Source: Lottia gigantea (lineage: Eukaryota > Mollusca > Gastropoda > Lottiidae). From it: a stretch of 64,000 nucleotides of DNA. How positions within the stretch are numbered: the stretch's first letter is position 1; the number at the start of each line of letters is the position of its first letter. Both the position numbers and the translations under genes were made by a program. The DNA is taken from contig NW_008710427.1 in NCBI RefSeq assembly GCF_000327385.1, positions 438,887 through 502,886 of the forward strand, read 5' to 3'. A model generated the notes under the pieces. That model saw nothing but the letters and a program-made list of their open reading frames with translations, ran no database searches and had not been told where the DNA came from. Below are positions 14,713 to 27,439 of this stretch, in pieces.

Positions 14713-15955
14713 ACACAGTTTATTACAGTGATAGTGATGATCTTATCTTAATTCTGTAACAACATATAGAAGTCTGGTCAACCTTCTATCAATACTGTAT
14801 CTGTTACTATAGAACACACAGTTTGTTACAGTGGTAGATATGATCTTATCTTAATTCTGTAACAACATATAGAAGTCTGATCAACCTTCTATCAATATTG
14901 TATCTGTTACTATAAAACACACAGTTTGTTACAGTGGTAGATATGATCTTATCTTAATTCTGTAACAACATATAGAAGTCTGGTCAACCTTCTATCAATA
15001 CTGTATCTGTTACTATAAAACACACAGTTTGTTACAGTGGTAGTTATGATCTTATCTTAATTCTGTAACAACATATAGAAGTCTGGTCAACCTTCTATCA
15101 ATACTGTATCTGTTACTATAGAACACACAGTTTGTTACAGTGGTAGATATGATCTTATCTTAATTCCGTAACAACATATAGAAGTCTGATCTACACTTTA
15201 TCAATATTGTATCTGTTACTATAGAACACACAGTTTGTTACAGTGGTAGTTATGATCTTATCTTAATTCTGTAACAACATATAGAAGTCTGGTCAACCTT
15301 CTATCAATACTGTATCTGTTACTATAAAACACACAGTTTGTTACAGTGGTAGTTATGATCTTATCTTAATTCTGTAACAACATATAGAAGTCTGATCTAC
15401 ACTTTATCAATACTGTATCTGTTACTATAGAACACACAGTTTGTTACAGTGGTAGATATGATCTTATCTTAATTCTGTAACAACATATAGAAGTCTGATC
15501 TACACTTTATCAATACTGTATCTGTTACTATAGAACACACAGTTTGTTACAGTGGTAGTGATGATCTTATCTTAATTCTGTAACAACATATAGAAGTCTG
15601 GTGAACCTTCTATCAATACTGTATCTGTTACTATAGAACACACAGTTTATTACAGTGGTAGTGATGATCTTATCTTAATTCTGTAACAACATATAGAAGT
15701 CTGGTGAACCTTCTATCAATACTGTATCTGTTACTATAGAACACACAGTTTATTACAATGGTAGATGATGATCTTATCTTAATTCTGTAACAACATATAG
15801 AAGTCTGGTGAACCTTCTATCAATACTGTATCTGTTACTATAGAACACACAGTTTGTTACAGTGGTAGTGATGATCTTATCTTAATTCTGTAACAACATA
15901 TAGAAGTCTGGTGAACCTTCTATCAATACTGTATCTGTTACTATAGAATACACAG
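14713..15955 (+). repeat. Satellite array, 103-bp unit, about 12 copies
   Basis: The unit beginning gttacagtggtag repeats head to tail with a period of 103 bases (compare the acacagtt landmarks at 14816 and 14919). Copies are very similar, differing at a few positions such as gtcaacc, gtgaacc or gatctac after 'agaagtct'. Each unit has two perfect 7-bp inverted repeats: GTTACAG with CTGTAAC, and ATAGAAG with CTTCTAT. Single strands could therefore fold into two hairpins per unit. The near-identity suggests recent amplification or homogenisation. No coding potential. Confidence 0.95.
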
Positions 15956-15959
15956 TTTG

Positions 15960-17027
15960 ATAACATAGTGATCATTCTATTTGTAACTAAAACCAGACTG
16001 TATTGGGTTGTTGATGATTATTTTCCTCAAGGCCAACAGTATATCTTATCTGGTTGTGGGAGTGGGTGCATGTGCAAGGGTCGATTCTTTGCTTCTACAT
16101 AAGTGTAAATTTATTGCCAACTGACACATAGTTTTCTGATATTCCTTTCACAGTCAAAAACATTAAAGTAGGGCAAGTATTAGAAGACGATTCAAATTAG
16201 CATGAACAGTTTAGTATCATTTGGAAAAGATAGTATTTAAAGTTGTTAATGGTTAATTATAGTAAAGTAAATACCGATCACAAAGAAACGGTTTAGAATT
16301 TTTGTTTGTTTAGTTTATATTTATTCACTTCCAAGTCCGATTCACCAACAGTCTATACCAATTGGCAGGTACTTGTATAGTTTCAATTAGACTTACTATT
16401 CATAATAGCTGAAAAAAATAAAATGGTGTTTGTTGTTTTAGTCTGTAGATGCACATACTGTAAGGCAGTACCAATCCTAAACTCATGCGATGTCAAGAAA
16501 TAAATCATGTTCTTCAAACATCATTTCCTTCAACATCATTGGTCTCTTTCTTATGACACAGTTTTCAGCTATCTCATTCACATTTCCAGTGGAACTGGCG
16601 AAATGGCATCGCACTCTCTGTGTCACTGATATTCTCGAATTACAAACGGAAATATGATAAAAGCCAAACTGAATTACAGGAAAGAACCCCGATGAGTTGA
16701 TGATGGGATAGATTCAAAGATGAAAGCTCCATATAATAGAATATTTTCATTCTGAAAGTGATTCATAAAATACAAATTGGTTTGTATGGACTGTTGGTTT
16801 GTTGTGTACTTGAAGTATAATGAAGTAAATTTCATTCAAATTACAAAAACATCAAAAGGCAATTTAAGGTTTGTGTACCCGATAGCTTCTAGAAATCTAC
16901 ATTACACAAAAAAAACTGAATTTCCTATCAAATTTTTATTGGGCCCTATAAAGGTGAATTCATGAACACGCTGTTCTAGTATGCAACAGCAGGTTATGCC
17001 ACATGTCAGAAGTTTTATATCGTTTGT
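15960..17027. other. Spacer without recognised features
   Basis: AT-rich sequence between the satellite array and the first large dispersed repeat. No splice-supported coding segment, RNA gene or terminal inverted repeat was seen. Confidence 0.5.
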
Positions 17028-18074
17028 TATACGTCCACGTGAAAATGTGGTAGTATATTGCCGTCGCCCTTGTCCGTGGATCCGTCAGTCCGTCCGTCAA
17101 CATTTCTAGTGGGCACAATAAAGACTACAGTTTTCTTCTGATTTTGATGAAACTTGGTTTAAGCATTAGAAATGATAAGATCTCAGTCAAGTTCGAATTT
17201 GACGATTTTTCTATGAACGGATTTTGAGTTATTGCCCTTGACTTAGTAAAATCGCCTCAAAATTTCTTTGTGGGCACAATAGGAGCTATAATTTTCAATG
17301 GCTTTTGATGAAACTTGGTGTGAGCATTGGAATTGATTAGATTTCGGTCAAGGTCGAATTGGACGATTTTCTGATAAACGGATTGAGTTATTGCCCTTGA
17401 CTTAGTAAATACGCGTCAAAATTTGTCTGTGGGCACTATAGAAAATACAATTTCAATAGATTTTGATGAAACTTGGTATGAGTATTGGAATTGAAAAGAT
17501 CTAGACATGTTCGAATTTGACTACTTTTCGATAAACCATATTTGAGTTATTGCCCTTGTCTTAGTACAATCGCGTCAAAATTTGTTTGTGGGCACTACAG
17601 AAACTTCAAAATTCAATTGATTTTGATGAAACTTGATGTGATCATTGGAATTTATAAGATCTCTGTTAAGTTTGAATTTTACGATTTTTTAATGAATAGT
17701 TTTTTGGTTAATACGTGGTCAAAACGCGTAAAATTTGTTAGTGAGACTACAGTTTCCACCTGATTAAAGTGAAATTTAGAATGATCTTACATAGTGATAA
17801 GATATTTTACTTAGTCAAAACGCATAAAATGTGACATGATATATATATTTGATATATTGGAAAGGTTTGCATTTGACTAGAAGTTTTTGAGATATTGCCC
17901 TTGCCTTAATAAGAGTCCATTTTTCATTCCATTTGTGTGATCATTGGAATTGAGTAAGGAGTTGAATACTTTTCTGAATTGAATAGAAACAGATTAATCA
18001 TTATGATTCATATATCCTTATTGAGTATAAAATTGCTGAGTGGATGTATGTTTACCTTGCCTGGCAAGCTATCT
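17028..18074 (+). repeat. TATACGCCCAC dispersed repeat, copy 1
   Basis: Starts with tatacgtccac, then 'gccgtcgccc' and a gtccgt-rich block. About four degenerate internal units of roughly 150-180 bases follow, each carrying 'tttgatgaaacttgg', 'gatct.ggtcaagttcgaattt' and 'gagttattgcccttgacttag'. It ends near gtggatgtatgtttaccttgcctggcaagctat. No protein is encoded. The same architecture recurs at least eight more times in the window, so this is a non-autonomous interspersed family whose internal units expand and contract. Confidence 0.85.
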
Positions 18075-19032
18075 TTTCTTTTGCATCTTAACTATTCTGG
18101 GGAAAAGCTGTATATTATAATCATTTGACATCTTGACAAGATTCAGACAACAGACACTAGCTATTGCAAAGTGCTAACAACTTCTGTATGTAATGGTGAA
18201 GTTATTGCTTGATAGACGCTGAATATTTCTACAGTAGTTCGAATCTTCCCACATCTTCCTACTCAAGATAAAATAGGTTAGTATACCAATAGTTTACAAT
18301 ATAGTCTGTTAAATTGAATCCAAACAAATCATCAGAAAACCATTATATCAATATTGTACAATTTGTCTTTGATGAATTTTAAACCAGTATTTCTACTCGA
18401 TGGTTATTTAATGTTAATTTTCCAGTCGTTGATTTCTGATCAATATATTATTTGATAAAACATATTTTAACGTTTAGTTATTTATATAGCAATCAGAATT
18501 CACTATTCACAGTTTTACTTTATTTTCCTTTCTATTTGAATGGAATAATTATTGTTTGACTGATGGCATTTAGTGTTTTATTATTACTGCCTATATAGTA
18601 CTTAATGGACTATTCATTGTCTCCTAATCATAAACATACCCCATTTATAAAGACTTTGTATAGTAATATAATAAAGTTGATTTTTATCTGACTATTTTTT
18701 GTTGTTTGTTTGGTTTTGTCTTCCTTTCAGGAAGTTTTATAGACATTGCTTATTACTTTAGGAACAATTATCCATTATGTTATATTTAATACATGATATT
18801 TCATATAAACATAAAGAACGTATGCACGTGCTAAAAAAGTCCAACCTGAGTCGGCAAAATTTTTTCAAGAGAGTATGAAACATTATTCAATGAGTTGTAA
18901 AATATTACTATTGTGAATCTTCATTATAAATTCATTTCTCATTATAAAAGTGAAAGTTCAGTCAAATTTATTACTCTTGTGAAAGTTCAGTATAAATTAT
19001 AACTATTCTTGTAAAAGTTCACTACAAATTAT
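18075..19032. other. Spacer between repeat copies
   Basis: AT-rich with no gene seen. The last 130 bases hold about three degenerate copies of a 'gtgaaagttcagtataaatt' motif spaced roughly 45-50 bases apart. Confidence 0.45.
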
Positions 19033-19333
19033 TATACGCCCACGTGGAAATTTGGCTTGTTAGCACAATAGAGACTACAGTTTCTATCCGATTTTGATGA
19101 AACTTGGTATTCATTGTATATGTTGATGAGATCTCGGTCAAGTTGGAAATTGGTAATTATCGATGAAATGTTTAAGAGTTATTGCCACTGTGTGTTCGCC
19201 GATGAGAAACCTTGATGAACTGTTTTTGCCTTGACTTTTGATTATTTGAAAATTCATTATTAAGCCACCAAAGTCTTTGTTATTATTTCTGAAAGCTGGT
19301 AGTGGGGGTATGTTACCTCGCCGGGCAAGCTAT
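19033..19333 (+). repeat. TATACGCCCAC dispersed repeat, short copy 2
   Basis: Has the tatacgcccacgtgg start, one internal unit (gagactacagtttctatccg to gagttattgcc) and the 'gggggtatgttacctcgccgggcaagctat' end. It is a single-unit version of the family and shows that the two ends move together while the number of internal units varies. Confidence 0.85.
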
Positions 19334-19432
19334 TTTTTTCTTGGAAATGTCCAGTACAAATCACAACGTTTGTAAGTACTCAGTATATGAAAACGTTTCA
19401 AGAATTTTGAATTTGAAAAAAAAATCACTAAC

Positions 19433-19518
19433 CTCTTGCTCTTTTTCATTCTTTGATTCTGATAGTTGACTTTTCAGGTCATCCTTGTCCGATTTTTTGT
19501 GAGCTGCGGCCTTCGCCT
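19433..19518 (-). CDS. Lysine-rich coiled-coil-like exon, unidentified gene
   Basis: On the minus strand an 86-base segment lies between an acceptor (atattttcag) and a donor (gttagtg). Two of the three frames hold stops. The open one needs one base from the exon before and encodes 28 residues (AKAAAHKKSD to SKNEKEQE), very rich in Lys, Glu, Asp and Ala, as in a charged helix. It starts in phase 1, which matches the ends of both candidate first exons at 23708-23753 and 26670-26715, and leaves phase 0. I do not recognise the family. No further exons were confirmed to the left. Confidence 0.5.
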
Positions 19519-20457
19519 CTGAAAATATAAAACATTTCAATCAATTTTCGGTTTAAAATATTTATTCCATTTTTAGTGTCCAAATTCTCGGCATTCTAAA
19601 TTAAAATCAGATTCGGAAGAAGGTCTTGTGCCAAAGAATCGATATTAAGAGATAAATGGGAGAGAACTGGTAAATAACTATATTTCTGACATTACGAAAG
19701 GAGTAATTGTGTGGCAGTATGAGTGCTTCACTTTACAGAATTCGAGTAATAGTTTATAAAAAATCTCCAAAGGACTTTCTATCTTTAATAATCCTTAATG
19801 ATAGAGATACATAAACCGAGGTTGTTATCAATGCTTCGAAATTTCAACAATAAATAGTGTATTGGATAAAAAAAAAAAGTTACTCAAGAATCAATCGAAA
19901 AAATAGCCTACCTTTTTCGAGAGAAACCGACAACATTTTAAATTTTTCCAGGTACAGATTAAAATATTGTCCAGTGCAAGACTGAATCAGTTTATTATAT
20001 GAACATCAAGTGACACCAAAAACCTTTAAAAATCTTATTAATTGACTTAAACTAAAATTACCTTGATCTAATTAATAAAATAACAACATGTAGTGTTATT
20101 TACCACTTAAATATATTTACAACCCAAATACTACTTATAACCTATTTATTTATTCAATACATTTTGACTACAAAAAGAAGTTCTTGAAAAAACAAACACA
20201 CCTAGATTGTATATTGAGTCAGAACATAGTTGTAGTTTCTGTTACAGTTCAGCTGCCAGATCTGCATTAAGATGTCATATATAATTGATGTTCTCATTAC
20301 GTATATGCAGTCTATAATTCAGCGTTGTTGGAAATATATTGTATTACCCTAGTATAAAAGATTAAACCTATCTTTTGGATGTGAAATTACTAATATACAT
20401 GATTAATTACATTGTACTTATTTCTTTCAATTAAAACTAAATTAATGAATTCATTTT

Positions 20458-21348
20458 TATACGCCCACAAGAATTGGGGGCTTATATTGCCGTCACCCAT
20501 GTCTGTCCGTCCGTCCACAATTGCTCTACAAGACAAGTTATTGCCTTTGTTCTTGATAACACGTTCAATTTTTAGCTCGTTTACACTTTACAAGGGCACA
20601 ATTCTTGATGGATGTCCACGAAACTTAGTGTGAGAGTTCATAATCACCCAAGGATGAACCCTATTGAAAATCAGAAGAATCGAAAAATATTTAGTATGAG
20701 TTATTGCCCTTGTTCTTGAAAAAGCGTTCAATTTTTAGCCCATAAACACACTAAATGGCACAATTCTTGACGGTTTTTGACGAAACTTGATGTGAGTGTT
20801 CGTAATCATCCCATGATGAACTCTAATGAAAATCAGAAGAATCGAAAAATATTTAGTATGAGTTGTTGCCCTTGTTCTTGAAAACACGTTCAATTTTTAG
20901 CTCGTAAACACTCTAGAAGGCACTATGCTTGACGGTTTTGACGAAACTTGGTGTGAGTGTTTGTTGTCACCAAAGGATAAACCCTATTGAAAATAAAAAA
21001 AAATCGAAAAATATTAAGTATGAGTTATTGCCCTTTTTCTTGAAAACGCGTTCAAACCTAAACACTCTCGATAGCACAATTCTTGACGAATTTTTACGAA
21101 ACTTTGTTTTATTATTCAGTACTGTGCTGAAGGTTGAATATTTGCATTCTAGGGTTTACACAAGCTAAAACACGTTTTCAAGAACATGGGGAATATCTCA
21201 TACTCAATATTAATCAGTATCGACCTAAACAGTTCAAGTGTATGATTGAAGGTTGAATATTTCATAGTGGTAATTGTTATTGTACTGCCAACTATTTTTA
21301 TTTAAAATCAAAGCTGTCAGTGGGTGTATATTACCTTGTCTGGCAAGG
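20458..21348 (+). repeat. TATACGCCCAC dispersed repeat, copy 3 (second subfamily)
   Basis: Begins tatacgcccacaag with 'gccgtcaccc' and gtccgtccgtcc. About four internal units of a second subfamily follow, marked by 'cacaattcttgacgg', 'gatgaaccctattgaaaatc', 'gaaaaatatttagtatgag' and 'gttattgcccttgttcttg'. It ends in the shared gtgggtgtatattaccttgtctggcaag block. Short open frames across it are by-products of the repeat. Confidence 0.85.
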
Positions 21349-23707
21349 TGTCACAGACCAAAAAGGGAGTCTTCATGTTAAACTCAAACAATGTTTTGAT
21401 CATAAATTTAGTGAGGCTTAAAATATTCTAATGGCATACATTTTCTGTCGTGTTATTCAAGGTTATGGGGTCAAAAGGATGGCAAGCTTGCAACCAGAGA
21501 GTCATTGTAAATGACTGAACGCGAATGATTTTGATAAAATACATCGATATAATATTTCACAGGCTCGAGACATCGAAATCATACAGCGTACTAGTATGAC
21601 AGTATTGTTGGTATAAAACTCTGTCATATAGTATAATATCAACGTAAATCAGTGTTCGTTTCATACAATAACTTAACTCTTGTTATAAGTTACAAGATGG
21701 CCACTCAATATTATAGAGACAGTTTTATAAATCTCTATTAATTTGCACATTCTGGTAATATTTGAATGGAGTATAGTGTAGTTTGGTAATATTCATATAA
21801 TACTACAAAAATGGACACCCTCTGCTTAAAAACTTTGAAATTGGCCACTACACCCTTTTTTAAATGTTGATATATTTGTGACTGGAGTTATATTTGCGTA
21901 ATTCACACAGAGATTCTCTCCCATTAATGGTGTTATTTTGTGTGTAGTTGCAGTAGGAAGGTCAAACAGTAAAATCTGAAGCGAGTTGATACAGATGATA
22001 GTGACAAAAAGCCATTTGTCAGGTTGTTGAATTTTCTTAAAGGAGAATTGTAATCATATGACTAAAACGTTGTTTCCGTCTTTTTAGTCGACATCTGAAC
22101 GAATCCAGACAATAGAAAAAAAATTATAATCAAAATTAAGAATACACATATTTTGTTACGAATTATAGCCAGTGAATCATTTTTCTGGTCAGTATTGCCA
22201 ACGTAATCACTTTCAAATGCTCAAACTTTTTTTTTTTAAAAAAGCATTACTTATAGTTGAGTATGAGATTATACTAGGCAGAGTTAGAGCAAATACTTGA
22301 GTGTTAATAAAATTGTCCAAAGAAGTTTTTGTTTGTACACTTTTTTAAGCATGATTTTAAGTCCCACTATAGAAACAAACGTAAAATTGTACTTTACTGT
22401 ACTGTACAATTTCATAAGTAGACTCACATGAGAATTCGGTGTCCCAACTTGAAATTGATCCAAACTTTTAAATCATCCTAATGTCGTATACATTTATACC
22501 ATGTTTGAAATAAAACATTATAATGACAAGATCTTGTTCTCCAATCTGTACGACTAAGAAGATTTTACAGATTTCTCTCTGATCGTTTTCACTGATAAAA
22601 CGCTATTGGGAATATTCAATGTCATTTTTTTTTAAAGCAAACAGCATGACATATCGCTGATATGGAATTGAAAGTAGGACTCTTTTAATAATCACAGGAT
22701 ATCACTTTGATTTCAGGGTTATGCACCTTTGATTGCATTACACTAAGTACATTAGTTTCAATAGATATCGATTGACAAGTAAGATACAATAGCCATCAAA
22801 GTTAATTATTTAGAATCCTAAGTGACAGCCAATCAATGATTGTATAATGATATCCTACTACACTATTTTTATTATTGTACCACAATTAGACACGCTCGAT
22901 ATTTCAAATTAACTAAATATAGCAAAGATACAAGATATTTTTATGTCTGTACAAGTTTTGATTTTAACACAAACACAGACTATACAAACTTTGTTTACTA
23001 ATAAAACGATCATGGGAATATTATGTCGCAATCCAAATGCAATCAAACTACATTCTTATTCACATATCCGGCAGTGTGAAACATTACCGAAAAACAACGA
23101 GGTCTAATTCGGCTTATAAATGACATTTTGGTTCAAGTCGGTAATATTCTAATTATACGGTAAAATATTGTTATATTTAATATTCTATACGATGTGTAAA
23201 ATACCAACATATAACGTATTCTCATCCATAGGCAATCATTTAAGGCGTACTTAACATAGTTCAGATATAATAATCATAATTTACTTTAGATCCTCGCAGA
23301 GTTGTCACATGACTGTATCGTTATATCGGTAACAGAATTTTACAATCTCACTCATGTACTGCACTGATGTGAAAGGTTTCTCGGTTTTCGATTAGGAATG
23401 GGTGTGGTTGTCATCAACTTTATTAGGATGCTTATGTATATTCTTAGTGATTGCAAGTGCATGTAATCAATTTGAAAAAAAAAAATATTTCTAATATAAT
23501 TGAGGCGCAAGAATACTCCTCGGAATTGATAGTGATGGATGTGGAAAAAATAATTGCGTGTATCGTTGGGTAGATTTGACAAAGTTTGAACTAACCCCCT
23601 GAGTAAACTAATGATATTTGTAAAACCTTAGGGTTGATTGTGATCAGGAGGAACAAGATAAATGCCAAACAATTTCGAACAATTTTTATCCATTGTCATA
23701 TACCTAC
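21349..23707. other. Stretch without recognised features
   Basis: AT-rich sequence. It is probably an intron of the tentative minus-strand gene, since candidate exons flank it. No clear exon, RNA gene or complete mobile element was found. Confidence 0.4.
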
Positions 23708-23753
23708 CTACAGGCTTTGGTTTTTTCCTTTTCCTTCTCGACAACAAAACCAT
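23708..23753 (-). CDS. Candidate first coding exon 1b of unidentified gene
   Basis: Minus strand. An ATG in AAAATGG context opens 15 codons plus one base (MVLLSRRKRKKPKPV + G), ended by a gtaggt donor. The peptide has a short hydrophobic start followed by a strongly basic run. A second exon at 26670-26715 has the same length, the same phase and a similar peptide (MVLLLRRKKQTQKLR). Such a match is unlikely by chance and suggests duplicated alternative first exons, each with its own promoter, or tandem gene copies. Splicing to the exon at 19433-19518 would keep the frame. The protein is not identified. Confidence 0.5.
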
Positions 23754-25135
23754 TTTACTAGTTTTATAATCCGGTTCACATAGAGCTATCTTTAAAAACG
23801 CTACATTCGTAGTTCTGGTCAGTCACCGTTAAAATGCATTATAATACTCCAAGTGAACACCCCACACTTCCTTATGAACAATAAGATTACGTTTGAAGCT
23901 TTAAATGCGGACTTTTAAATGAACACTCCACACCTTCCTTTCCAAAACAAAGTAATAACTATAAAAGTATTTAGTAGATCAAAAGTTACTTTAAACGAAC
24001 AATGCCAATAAGATTATGGAAGCGTATTTTATAAACAAAATGGAGTAATCAGATGTTTCCTTTCATAGTCGAATATAAATACATGTACATTTAATACACG
24101 TCTTATACTAGAAAACTCTTTCTTATTAAGGATTGACTTATTTTGAAATGAGATCATATGTTTAATGAAGCAAAATACTTTAATTGATTCCAAATGGCAA
24201 CAATAATCCTATTTAACCCTCTCAAACATTCATCGTTAAGTGAACATTCAGATATAAGAATGGAATGGATATATTCTTCAATGGAAAAATCATGTACAAT
24301 GCAAAAAAATTTAAATATTCTTTAGCTGCTCATTTTTCATTCCTATAGAAGAAAAATTTAATTCAGATATATTTGAAGATAAAAGTTTAAAACTCTTTCT
24401 TACTCACTATGATATTACTTTAAGAAATATAAATATTTGAAATTCCTTAAAACCAGTACGGTACTATAGTGACCTTCTGTTTCATAATTCTTAAAGATTC
24501 ACAATGACAATACATTCCATATCCAAATACTAATCCAAATCACTTTATATGTGGAATATATATATATTTTTAAAGTAAAACAAAATAGAAGTAACTTTAC
24601 ATCCAAATTCTTTTATTACATGCTCATTTCTTGACAAAACTTATAAATATAAATATTCTACAGAGGGAAATACTTTCTTATTAACGATGGAATTATTTTT
24701 AAATGAAATCATGTGTTAAGTGAAGCAAAATGAATTGAAAGAGAAGTATTCCGTAGTAAAAGAATAAATAGAGGGATGGTAATGTAAATATTGAATGTAT
24801 TGATATTATTAGAAACCTATAAATAAAATAATCTCTATCATTGACTTGAACACAGGAACCAGACTTTATTCATCACATTTAACATAAAAAATACACACCA
24901 ATCAATATAGATTCAAATCTATCATCTATAATTAATTTATCATAATATTATTACTACATGTTAACATTTTATATAAGTCATCTTTATATTCTTAATATTT
25001 ATATAAAAATTATTAGGATACTCTTACGTTTCTACACGGTACCATTCTGAATATATCTAAACCAACTTATAGCGATATAACAGTACAAGTTTGGAAAACT
25101 TGTGGCCCAGGTAGGTAAAGGGGAAAAGTGCTTAC
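23754..25135. other. AT-rich spacer with degenerate internal repeat
   Basis: No coding segment was supported. Stretches near 24100-24200 and 24660-24740 resemble each other (ctttcttatta, gaaat.atatgtt.a.tgaagcaaaat), suggesting an old local duplication. Confidence 0.4.
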
Positions 25136-25245
25136 ATCCGAGATGATCTCATAAAATAGATGTCTTCCATTGTCCAACAATCTGTAAAGCATATAGTCTC
25201 TGGCACTCTTGGCAAACGTTCGTACATTGTCATCAGAGAGACTGA
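25136..25245 (-). CDS. Internal exon of unidentified gene
   Basis: Minus strand. 110 bases lie between a cag acceptor (gctgaaaagcag) and a gtaagc donor. The open frame starts in phase 1 and ends in phase 0 and encodes 36 residues (SLSDDNVRTF, AKSARDYMLY, RLLDNGRHLF, YEIISD), which look like a genuine amphipathic protein segment. The phase fits splicing from the candidate first exon at 26670-26715. A second acceptor just upstream (ttttttccccag) would give a different frame that ends in a stop after the donor. I prefer the inner acceptor but cannot prove it. No family is recognised. Confidence 0.5.
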
Positions 25246-26669
25246 CTGCTTTTCAGCACCAGTCTCCTGGGGAAAAAATAGAGCGCTAAGCTACATACAA
25301 ACTTGCCTTACATTCAAAGAACAAAGAGTCTGACCCCACGTATCATGTGGAGACTCTGTGGTTTGTCATATCCGAATAGCGAGATACGTCCGTCCGGCGA
25401 AACACACTTCATTACTAAATGCATAGAAAACCGGCTAGACACATCCGAAACATTGACTGTGATTGTGCTTGTCCCGTAATTGTTTCACCAATTATACGAA
25501 AGAAAAAAAATCTGGCGTCCCCACAGAAAAATTCGTTTAACATTTGCCTCATGGAAAGTTTTATAAAGCATACCTATGTGTAAACACATTGTGGTAGCCA
25601 GTTGTGAAACAGAAGTAATCGAAGTTACAACAAACAAGCTATCAGAAACATACTGTAAATTTTCAGGAGTCTTAAACGCGAGTTTGCAAAGTGCCTGTAA
25701 GTGGGGGTTTTTTTTGTCTTCTATTTCGATTATTTACCCGGAATGAAAAATATCTTTAGAATCCCCTTCACGATTTATTATTTAGCTAGGTGTATCACCA
25801 GCACACATAAGACAAAATTGAGAATTGAGGAGGATTTCGTTGTAGATAAATATCTAATGGCAAGAACCTAATGATTCTATTGAATTAATAAAAGAAATGT
25901 AAACATTTCAGTACAGGGAGTATGCAACTTTTATTGTTCTGTGAATTACCCGTTTTCCTCTAAATTTCATTACTCAATTTAAATAGTAAACAAACATAAA
26001 ATCTTACTCAAATCACTATGGTTCATTTCAAATTGTAACCGCACATATTCTGTTAGTATTCACACCCTCGTTGATTGGATAGCGCAAATAGTATTTTTCC
26101 TTTTTTGCAGCTTCACCATGTAGCAAGTTTTGACCGATGAAAATTGATACGAGCATCAATAACGGAGGGCAGTTTAAACCATTTGGAAGAGTAACTTCAT
26201 GTGCCATGTAATAGTGTATAATTTTTATCATCAACCTGTACAAAATGCCCTACTTTCTAATGTTGACAATGATTTGTTGTGCCATATAATCGATTGTATT
26301 GATAATCAATAATACAAAAAGTATCATTAATAACCAACAGCGAAGTTTCTTACTGATAAACGCCATTTAATGGTATAATGTTCAAGAAACGTTCGATAAT
26401 GAGCAACTGGTGTATGTCTTTGTTATATTGTCTAGTAGATGATGTCTGCACGTCAGCTGAAATCTCATTAAATCTAAATCTGTTGCATTAGGAATCGATT
26501 TTATTCATTCACTGGACATTGAAACCGCATAGCTAGTAATATCCTCATAATTGTATCACTTAAATATTTGAAAAAAAAAAAATTCTAAAAGATAGATTTT
26601 TGCCCCACTCCTATCCTATTAATTATCATATATTTTACGAGCATTTAAAAAAATATGCAAAAATCTTAC
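25246..26669. other. Probable intron of the unidentified gene
   Basis: A GC-richer patch at 25260-25470 contains a plus-strand open frame of about 66 codons with no start-site, splice or family support. It may instead be regulatory sequence for the minus-strand gene. The rest is AT-rich and featureless. Confidence 0.35.
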
Positions 26670-26715
26670 CTCTCAATTTCTGAGTTTGCTTCTTTCGTCT
26701 TAATAACAACACCAT
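26670..26715 (-). CDS. Candidate first coding exon 1a of unidentified gene
   Basis: Minus strand. An ATG in ACAATGG context is followed by 14 more codons and one base (MVLLLRRKKQTQKLR + G), then a strong gtaaga donor. It parallels exon 1b at 23708-23753 in length (46 bases), phase (1), opening residues MVLL and the basic tail. Splicing to 25136-25245 or 19433-19518 keeps the frame. The basic residues right after a short hydrophobic start could bind membrane lipid, but this is inference. The gene is not identified. Confidence 0.5.
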
Positions 26716-27439
26716 TGTTGTTCAATGATAACACAATATAACTTGTTACCCTACAATACCGTTACATTCATTAGCTTGATGTATCAATTCCTCTTTCATT
26801 TTTAACCAACACATACTGTTTGTATCTAGTCCAATGTCAGATTTGAAATAAATCAAACGCATTTGACCTGATCTTTATTTAATTCCTTCGTTTCCATCAT
26901 TTCTCTCGAGGGACAAGTTAAAATATACCGACAACCAGTATGACAATAGAAAAGTGTGAATGGCTTCAGATAACATGTAAACATTGGTTTCATTTCAAAT
27001 TATTTGACCGATGTTTAGTTATCGTTTTTCTTTCCAGTTAAGTTACAATCAGACTATATTGCACCAATTAACTGTAATGATCTATAGTCCTGACATTGCG
27101 TGTGAAAATCATTTGTGGCAGGTGCTATTTGAAATAATTTAGATAAAAGTAATACTGAAATAATATATGACTTGATAGATAGTTAAACCAATACTGAATA
27201 TTTTTATACTACATTCCATCATTATTACACTGCGTAGTTAGATATTGGCAGAATTTTCTTTATTATTGCTTTTTACTTTTGATGCATTCAGGTGATGCAC
27301 TTAACATACATATTCCTGACTAGTATAAGCAGAAGATTACTCAAATTATTGATTGAGTTTATAATGTCGCAATGTTATACGATTGATTGTGTTCTTATGG
27401 AGTATAAATGAAATTTTGTATAATTACTCAGTCAGTTTA

